64,000 bases of DNA, from positions 3,410,001-3,474,000 of the forward strand of contig NZ_BAABIS010000001.1 of NCBI RefSeq assembly GCF_039542905.1, in the 5' to 3' direction. Both the position numbers and the translations under genes were made by a program. The notes under the pieces were generated by a model. The model saw nothing but the letters and a program-made list of their open reading frames with translations. It was not told the origin of the DNA and did not search any database. Positions 24,467-32,879 of this stretch are shown here, piece by piece. Each line of letters starts with the position of its first letter. The first letter of the stretch is position 1. Source of the DNA: Kitasatospora terrestris (GTDB lineage: Bacteria; Actinomycetota; Actinomycetes; Streptomycetales; Streptomycetaceae).

Positions 24467-25537
24467 TCAGCCCTGCGGAGCGGTCGGGATCTTGGTCTGG
24501 CCGGAGGTGATCTTCGCGGCCGCCTCGTCCAGCTGCTTCTTGATGTCGTCGATGTGACCGCCGGTGGTGGCCAGCGAGACGCCGCCCTCCTTCAGGTCGA
24601 AGTTCTTCACACCGGTGATCGGGTTGCCGTTCTTCACGGACTCGATGTACTTGAAGACCGCGACGTCGACGTTCTTCACCATCGAGGTGAGGATGCGGGC
24701 GCTGTACTTCTGCAGGGCCGGCTGGGCGGCCTGGTCCGAGTCGACGCCGATGGCCCACTTGTTGGCGCCGGCGACGGCCTCGATGGCGCCGTTGCCGGAG
24801 GAGCCGGCGGCGGAGTAGATGACGTCCGCGCCCTTGTCGAGCTGGCCCTGGGCGGCCTGCTTGCCCTTGCCCGGGTCGGTGAAGCCCGAGAAGTCCGGCG
24901 GGGTGGTGAGGTAGGTGACCTCGACCTTCATGTTCGGGTCGACCGAGTGGACGCCCGCGACGTAGCCGGCCTCGAACTTCTTGATCAGCTCGGACTGGAC
25001 GCCACCGATGAAGCCGACGTGCTTCGCGGTGGACTTCAGGGCGGCGGCGACACCGGCCAGGTAGGAGCCCTGCTCCTCCGAGAAGGTCAGCGAGGTGACG
25101 TTGGTCGGCTGGTCGGCCGACGCCGAGTCGATGATCGCGAACTTGACGTTCGGGTTGTCCTTCGCGACCTTGTTGACCGCGTCCTGGTAGACGAAGCCGA
25201 CGGCGATGACCGGGTTGTAGCCCGACGAGACCAGGTCCTTGAGACGCTGCTCCTTGTCGGTCTCGGCCTCACCGGTCTTGGCCTCGGCCTCGTAGACCGT
25301 GGCACCCAGCTCGTTCTTGGCCTTGTCGAGACCACGGGCGGCGGAGTCGTTGAACGACTGGTCGCCACGGCCGCCGATGTCGTAGGCCATGCCGACCTTG
25401 AGGCCGGAGGCACCGGCGCCGGCGGTGGCGGAAGAGGAACCGGAGGTCGAGTCGCTCTTTGCGCCGCAAGCGGCGAGCGAGGCGATGCCCAGGGAACCCG
25501 AGAGCACAACCGCGGCGAGCTTCATTGAACGGCGCAA
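24467..25537 (-). CDS. BMP-family nucleoside-binding lipoprotein
   Basis: The substrate-binding subunit of the nucleoside importer, 356 residues. The lipoprotein signal 'AVVLSGSLGIASLAACG' has lipidated Cys24. The mature protein has BMP motifs 'VGMAYDIGGRGDQSFNDSAARGL', 'KDLVSSGYNPVIAVGFVYQDAV', 'KFAIIDSA', 'SYLAGVAAAL' and 'HVGFIGGVQSELIKKFEAGYVAG'. The start is taken as TTG 25537: AAGGAG lies 8 bases upstream of it, whereas ATG 25525 would be 20 bases from that site. First gene of the operon with the ATPase, permeases and cdd. An operator for the nucleoside regulon overlaps its -10. Confidence 0.93.
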   Translation of the reverse strand: MRRSMKLAAVVLSGSLGIASLAACGAKSDSTSGSSSATAGAGASGLKVGMAYDIGGRGDQSFNDSAARGLDKAKNELGATVYEAEAKTGEAETDKEQRLKDLVSSGYNPVIAVGFVYQDAVNKVAKDNPNVKFAIIDSASADQPTNVTSLTFSEEQGSYLAGVAAALKSTAKHVGFIGGVQSELIKKFEAGYVAGVHSVDPNMKVEVTYLTTPPDFSGFTDPGKGKQAAQGQLDKGADVIYSAAGSSGNGAIEAVAGANKWAIGVDSDQAAQPALQKYSARILTSMVKNVDVAVFKYIESVKNGNPITGVKNFDLKEGGVSLATTGGHIDDIKKQLDEAAAKITSGQTKIPTAPQG

Positions 25538-25582
25538 GGGAGTTTCTCCTTCTCACACACCCGTTTGGCGTGGTCGAGCGCC

Positions 25583-25598
25583 ACCGTAACGCGCGTAG
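25583..25598 (-). promoter_or_regulatory. Nucleoside-regulon operator and -10 of the transporter operon
   Basis: The operator reads TAACGCGCGTAG (25587-25598) on the plus strand, one base different from the perfect palindrome. A minus-strand -10, TACGGT (25583-25588), overlaps it by two bases. CCGTAAC (25584-25590) and GTTACGG (25610-25616) form a wider inverted repeat around it. The leader would be about 35-40 bases with the AAGGAG ribosome site. Confidence 0.75.
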
Positions 25599-25804
25599 AA
25601 CACGGTTGTGTTACGGCCTGCGAGGCCATCCGGGTTGTTATCAAAATGTGGTCGGACGTCCGAAGAAATCCGGACATAACGTCACATATGTTCAACCCGA
25701 TGTCACTACCCAGTGGTATCGGGCCACCACGGTACGCCGATCTTGCCCCACCGGGCCAGTAACCGCGCCGAAATCCGGGGTGGCCCGGCGTTCACCCGCC
25801 GGGA

Positions 25805-27058
25805 TCAGATCCGGCCGTGCTCCAGGGCCAGCGAGGAGAACAGTTCCACACCCACCGCGATGGCCCGCTCGTCCACGTCGAAGTCGCCCTGGTGCAGGTC
25901 CCGGACGCCCTTCTCGTGCGGGGCGCGGACGCCGAGCCGGGCCAGCGCGCCCGGCGCGTGCTCCAGGTACCAGGAGAAGTCCTCGCCGCCGAGGCTCTGC
26001 TCGGTGTCCTCCACCACCGGGCCGCGGCCGTCGGCGAAGCGGGCGGTCATCGCCGCCTCCAGCTGGGCGATCGACGCCTGCTCGTTGACCACCGGCGGCA
26101 CCCCGCGGTGGTAGTCGATGGTCCACTTGGCCCGGTAGGTCTCGGCGATCCGGGCGACCAGCTCGTCCATCACCTCCGGCGCCTCCCGCCAGCCGGCCAG
26201 CTCCAGGCAGCGGACGGTGCCCTCCAGCTCGGCGTGGAGCGGGATGACGTTCGGCGCGGAGCCGGCCGCGATCCGGCCCCAGACCAGCGAGACGCCCCAG
26301 CGCGGGTCCATCCGCCGGGAGAACGCGGACGGCAGGTCCGCGGCCAGCTTGGCGACCGCGGTGACCAGGTCGGTGGTCAGGTGCGGGCGGGCGGTGTGGC
26401 CGCCGGGCCCGTCCAGGGTGAGCAGCACCCGGTCGCAGGCCGAGGTGATCGCGCCGACCCGCAGCCCGACCCGGCCGACCTGCACCTTGGGGTCGCAGTG
26501 CACGGCGAAGATCCGCCCGACGCCCTCCATCCCGCCGGCCTTGATCACGTCCAGCGCGCCGCCGGGCATCACCTCCTCGGCGGGCTGGAAGATCAGCCGG
26601 ACCGGCTGCTTCAGCTCGCCCGCCGCCCGGGCCCGGGCCAGCACCAGGGCGGTGCCGAGCACCACCGAGGTGTGCACGTCGTGCCCGCAGGCGTGGGCCC
26701 GGCCGGGCAGGGTGGAGCGGTACGGCGCGTCCGTCTTGGTGTCGTCGATCGGCAGCGCGTCGATGTCCGCGCGGAACGCCAGCAGCTCCGTGCCGGGGCG
26801 GGTGCCCGCCGGGACGATGTCGACCAGCAGGCCGGTGCCGCCGGGGAGCACGGTGGGCTGCAGCCCGGCGGCGAGCAGCCGCTCGCGCAGCAGCCGGGTG
26901 GTGCGGAACTCCTGACGGCCCAGCTCCGGGTGCCGGTGCAGGTCACGGCGGAAGGCGATCAACTCGGCCTCGTGGGCGCGTACCCGGGCGCGCAGGTCTG
27001 CGGCGGGGCGGACGTCGGTCGCGAGGGCGGCTTGGGCGGCGGGCTGAGGATCGTTCAC
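25805..27058 (-). CDS. M20-family amidohydrolase
   Basis: A 417-residue zinc amidohydrolase (M20D, hippurate/aminoacylase type). Motifs: 'FRRDLHRHPELGRQEFRTT', 'FRADIDALPIDDTK', 'RAHACGHDVHTSVVLG' (metal ligands), 'LIFQPAEEVMPGGALDVI' (Glu-Glu catalytic pair), 'DGPGGHTARPH' and 'LGGEDFSWYLE'. It probably hydrolyses N-acyl amino acids or related amides; the substrate is unknown. The start is taken as GTG 27058, since TACGAT lies 7 bases upstream as a leaderless -10; ATG 27067 is the alternative. A weak inverted repeat at 25751-25788 may terminate it. Confidence 0.9.
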   Translation of the reverse strand: MNDPQPAAQAALATDVRPAADLRARVRAHEAELIAFRRDLHRHPELGRQEFRTTRLLRERLLAAGLQPTVLPGGTGLLVDIVPAGTRPGTELLAFRADIDALPIDDTKTDAPYRSTLPGRAHACGHDVHTSVVLGTALVLARARAAGELKQPVRLIFQPAEEVMPGGALDVIKAGGMEGVGRIFAVHCDPKVQVGRVGLRVGAITSACDRVLLTLDGPGGHTARPHLTTDLVTAVAKLAADLPSAFSRRMDPRWGVSLVWGRIAAGSAPNVIPLHAELEGTVRCLELAGWREAPEVMDELVARIAETYRAKWTIDYHRGVPPVVNEQASIAQLEAAMTARFADGRGPVVEDTEQSLGGEDFSWYLEHAPGALARLGVRAPHEKGVRDLHQGDFDVDERAIAVGVELFSSLALEHGRI

Positions 27059-27374
27059 CTCAACCATCGTAGGCCGGTGGTGGGCTTTCTGCCCGGCTTC
27101 CGTCGAAGAGCTCACCGGATTGGTGCATACCGGCCGCGCGGATGGGTATGACATCTCGATTCAGCCGCCTTTCGGACGATCGCTGCCCTGTGCAACGACC
27201 CGGGCGCGTTCCGGACACGCGGCCTGCCCCCAACCAGGTCAAACGTTCCCTCTGCGCGGGCAAAGCTTTCTCCCACGCCCTTGAGTCCGGCACAACCGTG
27301 CGAATAGACAGCTTCCGCACAGTCGAACAGACGTGCATGACACTCCGTCAACTCACCACGTGGGGGGAACCGTC
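27059..27374. other. Intergenic region upstream of the S53 protease
   Basis: The 316 bases between the divergent M20 and S53 genes show no gene. CATACC (27126-27131) and GGTATG (27145-27150) form an inverted repeat. The stretch is less GC-rich than its flanks but no consensus promoter for the protease was recognised. Confidence 0.4.
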
Positions 27375-29414
27375 GTGCCCATCGCACGCCACCGGCTCGC
27401 CGGACTGGCCGCGCCGCTGACCGCGGCCCTGGTCCTGGGAACCATCGGGCTGGCCGCCCCGGCCGGCGCCGCCCCGGCCGGCGCCGCCACCGCCGCGCCG
27501 ACCGCCAAGGAACTCACCGGCACCCACCCCGCCTGGGCCACCGCCCAGGCCGACGCGGGCGCCGTACCGGACTCCGCCCCGGGCAGCGCCCGGATCTACC
27601 TGGCCGGCCGCGACCGGGACGCGCTCGCCGCGCTCGCCCGCGCCGTCTCCGACCCCTCCTCCCCCGCGTACGGGAAGTACCTCGGCGACGCCGACGCCGA
27701 GGACCGGTTCGGCGCCACCGCCGAGCAGGTCGAGGCGGTCACCGCCTGGGTGACCGGCGCCGGCCTGACCGTGGACGCCGGCACCCCGCACTACCTGCAG
27801 GTCTCCGGCACCACCGGAGCGCTGTCCCGCGCCTTCGGCACCGGCTTCCGCAGCTACCGCACCGCCGACGGGCTGCACCGCGCCCCGGCGCAGGACGCCA
27901 CCGTGCCCCCGGCCGCCGCCGGCGCGGTGCTCGCCGTCAGCGGGCTCAGCGACGCGGTCCGGCCGAACCTCTCGCACGCGGTCCCGGTCCGCGAGGCCGA
28001 GCAGCGCGCCCGGGCCGCGGCCGCCGGCCCGGACCGCAAGCAGCCCGCCACCCTGCCGACCGTCCCCACCTGCTCCGAGGACGGCTACGGCTCGAAGACC
28101 GCCAAGGGCGCGCCCGAGGGCTACGAGAAGAACGAGCCCTTCGCCCCCTGCTCGTACGTCCCGAGCCAGCTCCGCAAGGCCTACGGCGTGACCGACGCCA
28201 AGGTCTCCGGCAAGGGCGCCCGGATCGCGATCATCGACGCCTACGGCCTGCCCACCATGGAGCAGGACGCCGGCCGCTTCGCGACCCTGCACGGCGACCG
28301 GCCGTTCGCGCCGGGCCAGTACACCGAGTACGTCACCCCGGAGAAGTGGGTCCACCAGGACGAGTGCGGCGGCGCCGACGGCTGGGCCGGCGAGGAGGCG
28401 CTCGACGTCGAGATGGCCCACGGCCTCGCCCCCGACGCCCAGGTGGTCTACGTCGGCGGCAACTCCTGCTACGACGACGACCTCTACGACGCCATGGCCA
28501 AGGTGGTCGACGGCCACCTCGCCGACGTGGTCTCCAACTCCTGGGGCGAGATCATGCACGGCACCGGAGGGGACCTCGACCCCGCCGTGGTCGCCGCCGA
28601 CAACCAGCTCTTCCAGCTCGGCGCGGTCACCGGCATCGGCTTCACCTTCTCCTCCGGCGACTGCGGCGACAGCTCCCCCGGCGCCGCCGCCACCGGCGTC
28701 AACTGCCAGGCCGACACCAGCCAGGCGCAGGCCGACTGGCCCTCCGCCTCCCCCTGGGTCACCTCGGTCGGCGGCACCGCGCTGCAGCTCGCCGACAAGG
28801 CCGGCCACTACGGCCACGAGGTCTCGATGGGCGACCGGCGCTCGGTCCTCTCCGCCGACCAGAAGTCCTGGACGCCCTTCCCCGGCAACTTCTACTTCGG
28901 CGGTGGCGGCGGCGTCTCCAAGGACTTCGCCCAGCCCTGGTACCAGCACGGCGTCGTCCCCGACTCCGTCTCGCACACCGCGGCCGACGGCACCCCGTCC
29001 GCCACGCCGCTGCGCGCCACCCCCGACGTCGCGATGAGCGGCGACCTGGTCGCCGCCACCCTGGTCGGCTACACCTCCGGCGGCACCTACAGCGAGGGCG
29101 GCTACGGCGGCACCTCGGTCTCCGCGCCCGAGTTCGCGGCGATGGTCGCCGACGCGATCGACGCCCGCGGCGGCCGCGCGATCGGCTTCGCCAACCCGTA
29201 CCTCTACGACCGGGCCGGCACCGGCGCCTTCCGCGACGTCGACGACGCCAAGGTGCACACCAAGCTCGGCAACGTGGTCGACCTCGGCGAGGTCAACGGC
29301 GTCCTCAAGGTCCGCCTGTACAAGATCGCCTCCGACTACGGCCTGACCGCGACCCGCGGCTACGACACCGCCACCGGCCTCGGCACCCCGGGCGGATCCT
29401 TCTTCCGCCGCTGA
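27375..29414 (+). CDS. Secreted S53-family serine-carboxyl protease (sedolisin type)
   Basis: A 679-residue pre-pro-protease. Signal peptide to about residue 37 (Ala-rich, cleavage near AGA-AP). The propeptide (about 40-190) has the pro-kumamolisin pattern 'SPAYGKYLGDADAEDRFGA' and 'VSGTTGALSRAFGTGFRSY'. Catalytic residues: Glu340 and Asp344 ('GEEALDVEMAHGLAPDA'), oxyanion Asp429 ('TFSSGDCGDSS') and nucleophile Ser581 ('GGTSVSAPEFAAM'). The C-terminal calcium site region includes 'FRDVD' and 'GYDTATGLGTPGG'. The start is GTG 27375, with GGGGGGAA 5 bases upstream; the frame continues to 27333 without a better site. Likely an extracellular acid protease. Confidence 0.92.
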   Translation: MPIARHRLAGLAAPLTAALVLGTIGLAAPAGAAPAGAATAAPTAKELTGTHPAWATAQADAGAVPDSAPGSARIYLAGRDRDALAALARAVSDPSSPAYGKYLGDADAEDRFGATAEQVEAVTAWVTGAGLTVDAGTPHYLQVSGTTGALSRAFGTGFRSYRTADGLHRAPAQDATVPPAAAGAVLAVSGLSDAVRPNLSHAVPVREAEQRARAAAAGPDRKQPATLPTVPTCSEDGYGSKTAKGAPEGYEKNEPFAPCSYVPSQLRKAYGVTDAKVSGKGARIAIIDAYGLPTMEQDAGRFATLHGDRPFAPGQYTEYVTPEKWVHQDECGGADGWAGEEALDVEMAHGLAPDAQVVYVGGNSCYDDDLYDAMAKVVDGHLADVVSNSWGEIMHGTGGDLDPAVVAADNQLFQLGAVTGIGFTFSSGDCGDSSPGAAATGVNCQADTSQAQADWPSASPWVTSVGGTALQLADKAGHYGHEVSMGDRRSVLSADQKSWTPFPGNFYFGGGGGVSKDFAQPWYQHGVVPDSVSHTAADGTPSATPLRATPDVAMSGDLVAATLVGYTSGGTYSEGGYGGTSVSAPEFAAMVADAIDARGGRAIGFANPYLYDRAGTGAFRDVDDAKVHTKLGNVVDLGEVNGVLKVRLYKIASDYGLTATRGYDTATGLGTPGGSFFRR

Positions 29415-29509
29415 CGTCCACCCCGCCGGGGGCGCGGCTCCCCGTGCCCCCGCTCGTCGCCCTCCTGGGATGATCTGTGCGGATCGACCGGACACGGAGG
29501 GACAGGGCA

Positions 29510-30253
29510 ATGAGCGAGCAGAAGGTGGCCGTGGTCACCGGGGCCAGCAGCGGCATCGGCGCGGCGACCGCGCGGCGGCTGGCGGCGGACGGCTTCCAGG
29601 TGGTGCTGACGGCCCGCCGGACCGAGCGGATCGAGGCGCTGGCCAAGGAGATCGGCGGCCGCGCGTACACCGTGGACGTCACCGACCGGGCCGCGGTGGA
29701 CGCCTTCGCCGCCGAGGTCGGCCGGGTGGACGTGCTGGTCAACAACGCGGGCGGCGCGATCGGCGCGGAGACCGTGGAGGCGGGCGACCCGGCGGACTGG
29801 CTGGCCATGTACGAGGTCAACGTGCTCGGCGTGCTGCACGTGACGCAGGCGCTGCTGCCGGCGCTGCGCGCGACCGGCGACGGCACGGTGCTGGTGATGT
29901 CCTCGACCGCCGCGCTGGCCGCGTACGAGGGCGGCGGCGGGTACGTGGCGGCGAAGCACGCCGCGCACACCATCGCCGCGACGCTGCGCCTGGAGCTGTG
30001 CGGGGAGCCGATCCGGGTGATCGAGATCGCCCCGGGCATGGTGAAGTCGGAGGGCTTCGCGGTCACCCGCTTCCGCGGCGACGAGGACAAGGCGGCGGCG
30101 GTCTACGCGGGCGTGGCGGAGCCGCTCACCTCCGAGGACATCGCGGACACCGTCTCCTGGGCAGTGACCCGGCCGAGCCACGTCAACATCGACCTGCTGG
30201 TGGTCCGCCCCCGCGCCCAGGCCGCCAACCACAAGGTGCACCGCGAGCGCTGA
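29510..30253 (+). CDS. Short-chain dehydrogenase/reductase
   Basis: A 247-residue classical SDR: nucleotide-binding 'VVTGASSGIGAATARRLAADG', 'LVNNAGGAIG', catalytic Ser in 'VLVMSSTAALAAY' and the catalytic pair in 'GYVAAKHA' (Tyr-x3-Lys), with 'IEIAPGMVKSEGF' after it. The Arg pair after 'VLTARR' suggests NADP use. Closest in pattern to YdfG-like 3-hydroxy acid dehydrogenases, but the substrate cannot be told. The ATG 29510 has GGAGG 9 bases upstream; an in-frame GTG at 29477 is less likely. It is alone, followed by a structured region. Confidence 0.9.
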   Translation: MSEQKVAVVTGASSGIGAATARRLAADGFQVVLTARRTERIEALAKEIGGRAYTVDVTDRAAVDAFAAEVGRVDVLVNNAGGAIGAETVEAGDPADWLAMYEVNVLGVLHVTQALLPALRATGDGTVLVMSSTAALAAYEGGGGYVAAKHAAHTIAATLRLELCGEPIRVIEIAPGMVKSEGFAVTRFRGDEDKAAAVYAGVAEPLTSEDIADTVSWAVTRPSHVNIDLLVVRPRAQAANHKVHRER

Positions 30254-30274
30254 GCGGACGCCGGTGAACGCCAT

Positions 30275-30348
30275 GAGGCAGCGGATCACAACTTGATAGC
30301 TCGTACGAGTGAATTCCGTCCGCTGCCTCCACAACTGATGAGCGCTCA
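30275..30348. terminator. Structured intergenic region: hairpin and two palindromes
   Basis: GAGGCAGCGGA (30275-30285) pairs with TCCGCTGCCTC (30319-30329) around a 33-base AT-rich loop that itself contains the palindrome CTCGTACGAG (30299-30308). Another palindrome TGAGCGCTCA follows (30339-30348). The outer stem may be the SDR terminator; the inner and downstream palindromes look like operators for the next gene. Confidence 0.55.
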
Positions 30349-30475
30349 ACTACCGTGGTGCCGCTGCCCGGGCGGCCCGTAGCGGGTCCTGGGGCCGAGG
30401 TACGTCGCGCAACCGCACAGCACCTACTTTCGTCTCTGGAGCATCCCCCCTTCCCGCCCTCACGAGGAGGACCCG

Positions 30476-31021
30476 CTGACCAGCGACATCCCGCCGCAGC
30501 GTCTGGACGCGCGGACGGATCCGTCCCTGCTCGGGCTTCACCGCTTCAACGAGGCCGACTCCGGCGCCGCCGAGGAGGCCCTGCTCGCCTGCTGCGGCAG
30601 TCACCGGTGGGCCCTGCGGCTCACCGCACACCGGCCGTACCCCGACATAGAGTCCCTGCTCGCCGCCGCCAGCGAGGCGTCGTACGACCTGCGGCCGGCC
30701 GACCTGGCCGAGGCGCTGGCCGACGAGAGCTGGATGCCGCAGCCGCTGCTCGGCATGCGCGCCCCCGGGAGCCAGGCGGCGCACACCGCCCTGCGGGCCG
30801 CGCACGCCGCGTACGAGGCCCGGTTCGGCCACGTCTTCGTGGTCTCCCTCGACGGGGTGGAGCCGGAGGAGATGCTCGACGGCGTGCTCACCTCGATCCG
30901 CACCCGGCTCGCCAACGACCCGGACGAGGAGCGCCTGGTCGCCTCGGAGGAGCTGCGCCGGATCGCGCTGACCCGCCTGGAGCACCTGGTGGCCACCCAC
31001 GCGGCGGCCGGCAAGCGCTGA
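30476..31021 (+). CDS. UraD-like (OHCU decarboxylase family) protein with CTG start
   Basis: A 181-residue protein resembling 2-oxo-4-hydroxy-4-carboxy-5-ureidoimidazoline decarboxylase: 'LLGLHRFNEADSGAAEEALL', 'ACCGSHRWALRLTAHRPYP', 'DLRPADLAEALADESWM' and 'AAHAAYEARFGHVFVVSLDG', 'LANDPDEERLVASEELRRI'. The usual catalytic His-Pro-Arg-Ile-Gly motif is missing; the position reads 'MPQPLLGM'. Between the in-frame stop TAG 30380 and ATG 30734 there is no ATG, GTG or TTG, but CTG 30476 has a near-perfect GAGGAGG site 5 bases upstream, so CTG initiation is proposed. Starting at ATG 30734 would remove half the domain. No other urate-pathway genes are nearby. TACCGT (30351-30356) may be its -10. Confidence 0.75.
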   Translation: MTSDIPPQRLDARTDPSLLGLHRFNEADSGAAEEALLACCGSHRWALRLTAHRPYPDIESLLAAASEASYDLRPADLAEALADESWMPQPLLGMRAPGSQAAHTALRAAHAAYEARFGHVFVVSLDGVEPEEMLDGVLTSIRTRLANDPDEERLVASEELRRIALTRLEHLVATHAAAGKR

Positions 31022-31039
31022 CCGCACCGCCCCTCTCCC

Positions 31040-31078
31040 ACCGCCGGGCCCCGCTCCACCGGAGCGGGGCCCGGCGGT
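31040..31078. terminator. Bidirectional terminator, 18-bp stem
   Basis: A perfect 18-bp stem (31040-31057 with 31061-31078) with a 3-nt loop. Its end overlaps the stop codon of the convergent lipoprotein gene. Confidence 0.85.
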
Positions 31079-31773
31079 CAGTGGTGGGTGAGCCTGGCCA
31101 GCTGCGCCCGGACCACCTGCCGGTCGGGCTCGGGCGTCGGCTCCTTCGGCGAGCCGACCGTGGTGAAGACCGCCAGCACCTCGCCCGTCCTGGCCATCAG
31201 GGCCCGCTGGACCAGCGCGGTGCCCTCGGATTCATTCGTCAGGGTGAACGCGGTGACGGCGTCCGCTCCCTCCGGGGTGGGCGTGTCGATCCGCTGCAGC
31301 CGGTGCGTGGTGGTCGGACCGCCCGCGGCCGCGGAGTGGAAGGCGGTACAGACGGTGAGGAGCCGGTCGAGCTCGGCCCGGATCCGCTCGGCCCGGCCGG
31401 CCCGGAAGGCGAGCAGCCCGGCGTAGACGCTGCGCCGCCCGTCGTCGGCCTGCGCGATGTCCAGGTCGACCTCGGCGAGCGGGCCGGAGCCGCTGGCCCC
31501 GGGCGAGACCGCGTCCAGGATCGGCTGGCAGGCGGGGCGGTCGGCCTTCTCCCCCGGCGCGGCGGGGTCGCCCTGGCCGGGGTTCATCAGGGTGACGGTC
31601 CAGCCGGGCCCGAGGTCGGCGTCGGTCAGGGCGGCGGCCCGCAGCGCGGCCGCGTCCGGCGCCGCCGACGGCGCGGCGCCGTCGGCGGACGGCGCGGGGG
31701 CGGTGGAGCCGCAGCCGGCCAGCAGGGCGAGGGCGCCGACCGCCAGGACGCGGACGGTTCGGGTGAGGGGCAT
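31078..31773 (-). CDS. Secreted lipoprotein of unknown function
   Basis: A 231-residue protein with a lipoprotein signal ('VRVLAVGALALLAGCGS', lipidated Cys near residue 21), an Ala/Pro/Ser linker and a soluble domain starting 'AALTDADLGPGWTVTLMNPG'. The pattern resembles PknH-sensor-like or DUF-type actinobacterial lipoproteins: 'ACQPILDAVSPG', 'VYAGLLAFRAGRAERIRAELDRLLTVC', 'DAVTAFTLTNESEGTALVQRALMARTGEVLAVFTTVG', with two cysteines that could form a disulfide. ATG 31773 is chosen because TACGGT lies exactly 6 bases upstream (leaderless); an in-frame TTG at 31791 would place residues before the signal peptide. Confidence 0.8.
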   Translation of the reverse strand: MPLTRTVRVLAVGALALLAGCGSTAPAPSADGAAPSAAPDAAALRAAALTDADLGPGWTVTLMNPGQGDPAAPGEKADRPACQPILDAVSPGASGSGPLAEVDLDIAQADDGRRSVYAGLLAFRAGRAERIRAELDRLLTVCTAFHSAAAGGPTTTHRLQRIDTPTPEGADAVTAFTLTNESEGTALVQRALMARTGEVLAVFTTVGSPKEPTPEPDRQVVRAQLARLTHH

Positions 31774-31779
31774 GCGCGC

Positions 31780-31785
31780 ACCGTA
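31780..31785 (-). promoter_or_regulatory. Leaderless -10 box of the lipoprotein gene
   Basis: Minus-strand TACGGT, six bases before ATG 31773. Confidence 0.6.
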
Positions 31786-31984
31786 GCGCAACGAATCGAC
31801 TACTTTGCGTCACGGTTCCCGCCTGGATTAGCCCGTGCGTGCCTGATTGATCACACCTGGGGCCCCCGGAGGCATCGGCGGACATGGCGTCGATAGGATG
31901 CTCGCGGCCGGTGGACCGTACCCGGCCGGGCTGACCGACACCGAAGCCGGCCGAGCCCCCAACCCCGCTTCCGGAGGGTTTTCC

Positions 31985-32365
31985 GTGCCGGCTGGAACGC
32001 TGTACCGCGGCCGGGAAGGCATGTGGAGCTGGGTGGCTCACCGAGTCACCGGCGTCCTCATCTTCTTCTTCCTTTTCGCGCACGTCCTCGACACCGCCTT
32101 GGTGCGGGTGTCGCCCGAGGATTACGACACCGTCATCGCGACCTACAAGACCTGGTACGTGAACCTGATGGAGTACGGCCTGAGCGCCGCCATCCTGTTC
32201 CACGCACTGAACGGCCTGCGGGTCGTGGCGGTCGACTTCTGGGCCAAGGGCCCGAAGTACCAGAAGCAGATGCTCTGGACCGTCGTGGGTGTCTGGGTCG
32301 TCCTGATGGCCGGCGCCTTCTACCCGATCCTCCAGCACACCCTTCGCACCTGGTTCGGGGGCTGA
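31985..32365 (+). CDS. sdhC: Succinate dehydrogenase cytochrome b556 subunit
   Basis: A 126-residue membrane anchor with three helices: 'WSWVAHRVTGVLIFFFLFAHVLDTALV', 'YGLSAAILFHALNGLRVVAVD' and 'LWTVVGVWVVLMAGAFYPIL'. His residues in helices 1 and 2 are candidates for heme ligands, and 'HRVTG' is the usual quinone-site motif. GTG 31985 has GGAGGG about 6 bases upstream. First gene of sdhCDAB; a TAGGAT -10 at 31894-31899 would give a leader of about 80 bases. Confidence 0.93.
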   Translation: MPAGTLYRGREGMWSWVAHRVTGVLIFFFLFAHVLDTALVRVSPEDYDTVIATYKTWYVNLMEYGLSAAILFHALNGLRVVAVDFWAKGPKYQKQMLWTVVGVWVVLMAGAFYPILQHTLRTWFGG

Positions 32366-32370
32366 TCTCC

Positions 32371-32856
32371 ATGTCTGAGACCAAGGACGTGATCGTCCCC
32401 TCCCTGCAGGCCCACACGGGCCAGGGCCTGGGGACGGGCAACCCGGCCGACGCCTTCGTCGTCGAGCCGGCCCGCACGCGGAGCAAGAAGACCCCGCGCC
32501 GCACCCGCACCAACTTCGAGATGCTCGCCTGGCTGTTCATGCGCCTGTCGGGTGTCGTCCTGGTGGTGCTGGTCCTCGGCCACCTGCTGATCAACCTCGT
32601 CCTCGACGGCGGCGTCTCCAAGATCAGCTTCGCCTTCGTGGCCGGCCGCTGGGCCTCGCCGTTCTGGCAGGTCTGGGACCTCCTGATGCTGTGGCTGGCG
32701 ATGCTGCACGGTGCCAACGGCATGCGCACCGTCATCAACGACTACGCGGAGAAGGACTCCACTCGTCTGTGGCTGAAGGGCCTCCTGGGTGTCGCGACCG
32801 TGTTCACGGTCCTGCTCGGCACCCTGGTGATCTTCACCTTCGACCCGAACATCTGA
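32371..32856 (+). CDS. sdhD: Succinate dehydrogenase membrane anchor subunit
   Basis: A 161-residue protein with a soluble N-terminal 45 residues and three helices: 'WLFMRLSGVVLVVLVLGHLLINLVL', 'WQVWDLLMLWLAMLHGANGMRTV' and 'WLKGLLGVATVFTVLLGTLVIF'. With SdhC it anchors the SdhAB catalytic dimer and carries the quinone site. It follows sdhC after 5 bases. Confidence 0.93.
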   Translation: MSETKDVIVPSLQAHTGQGLGTGNPADAFVVEPARTRSKKTPRRTRTNFEMLAWLFMRLSGVVLVVLVLGHLLINLVLDGGVSKISFAFVAGRWASPFWQVWDLLMLWLAMLHGANGMRTVINDYAEKDSTRLWLKGLLGVATVFTVLLGTLVIFTFDPNI

Positions 32857-32879
32857 CGAGCCAGAGGCGACTGACCCCC

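Noticed and set aside
27375..29414. Subtilisin-type (S8) protease
   Set aside because: The Glu-x3-Asp pair, the SSGD oxyanion Asp and the GGTSVSAP serine define the S53 sedolisin family instead; no S8 Asp/His motifs were found.
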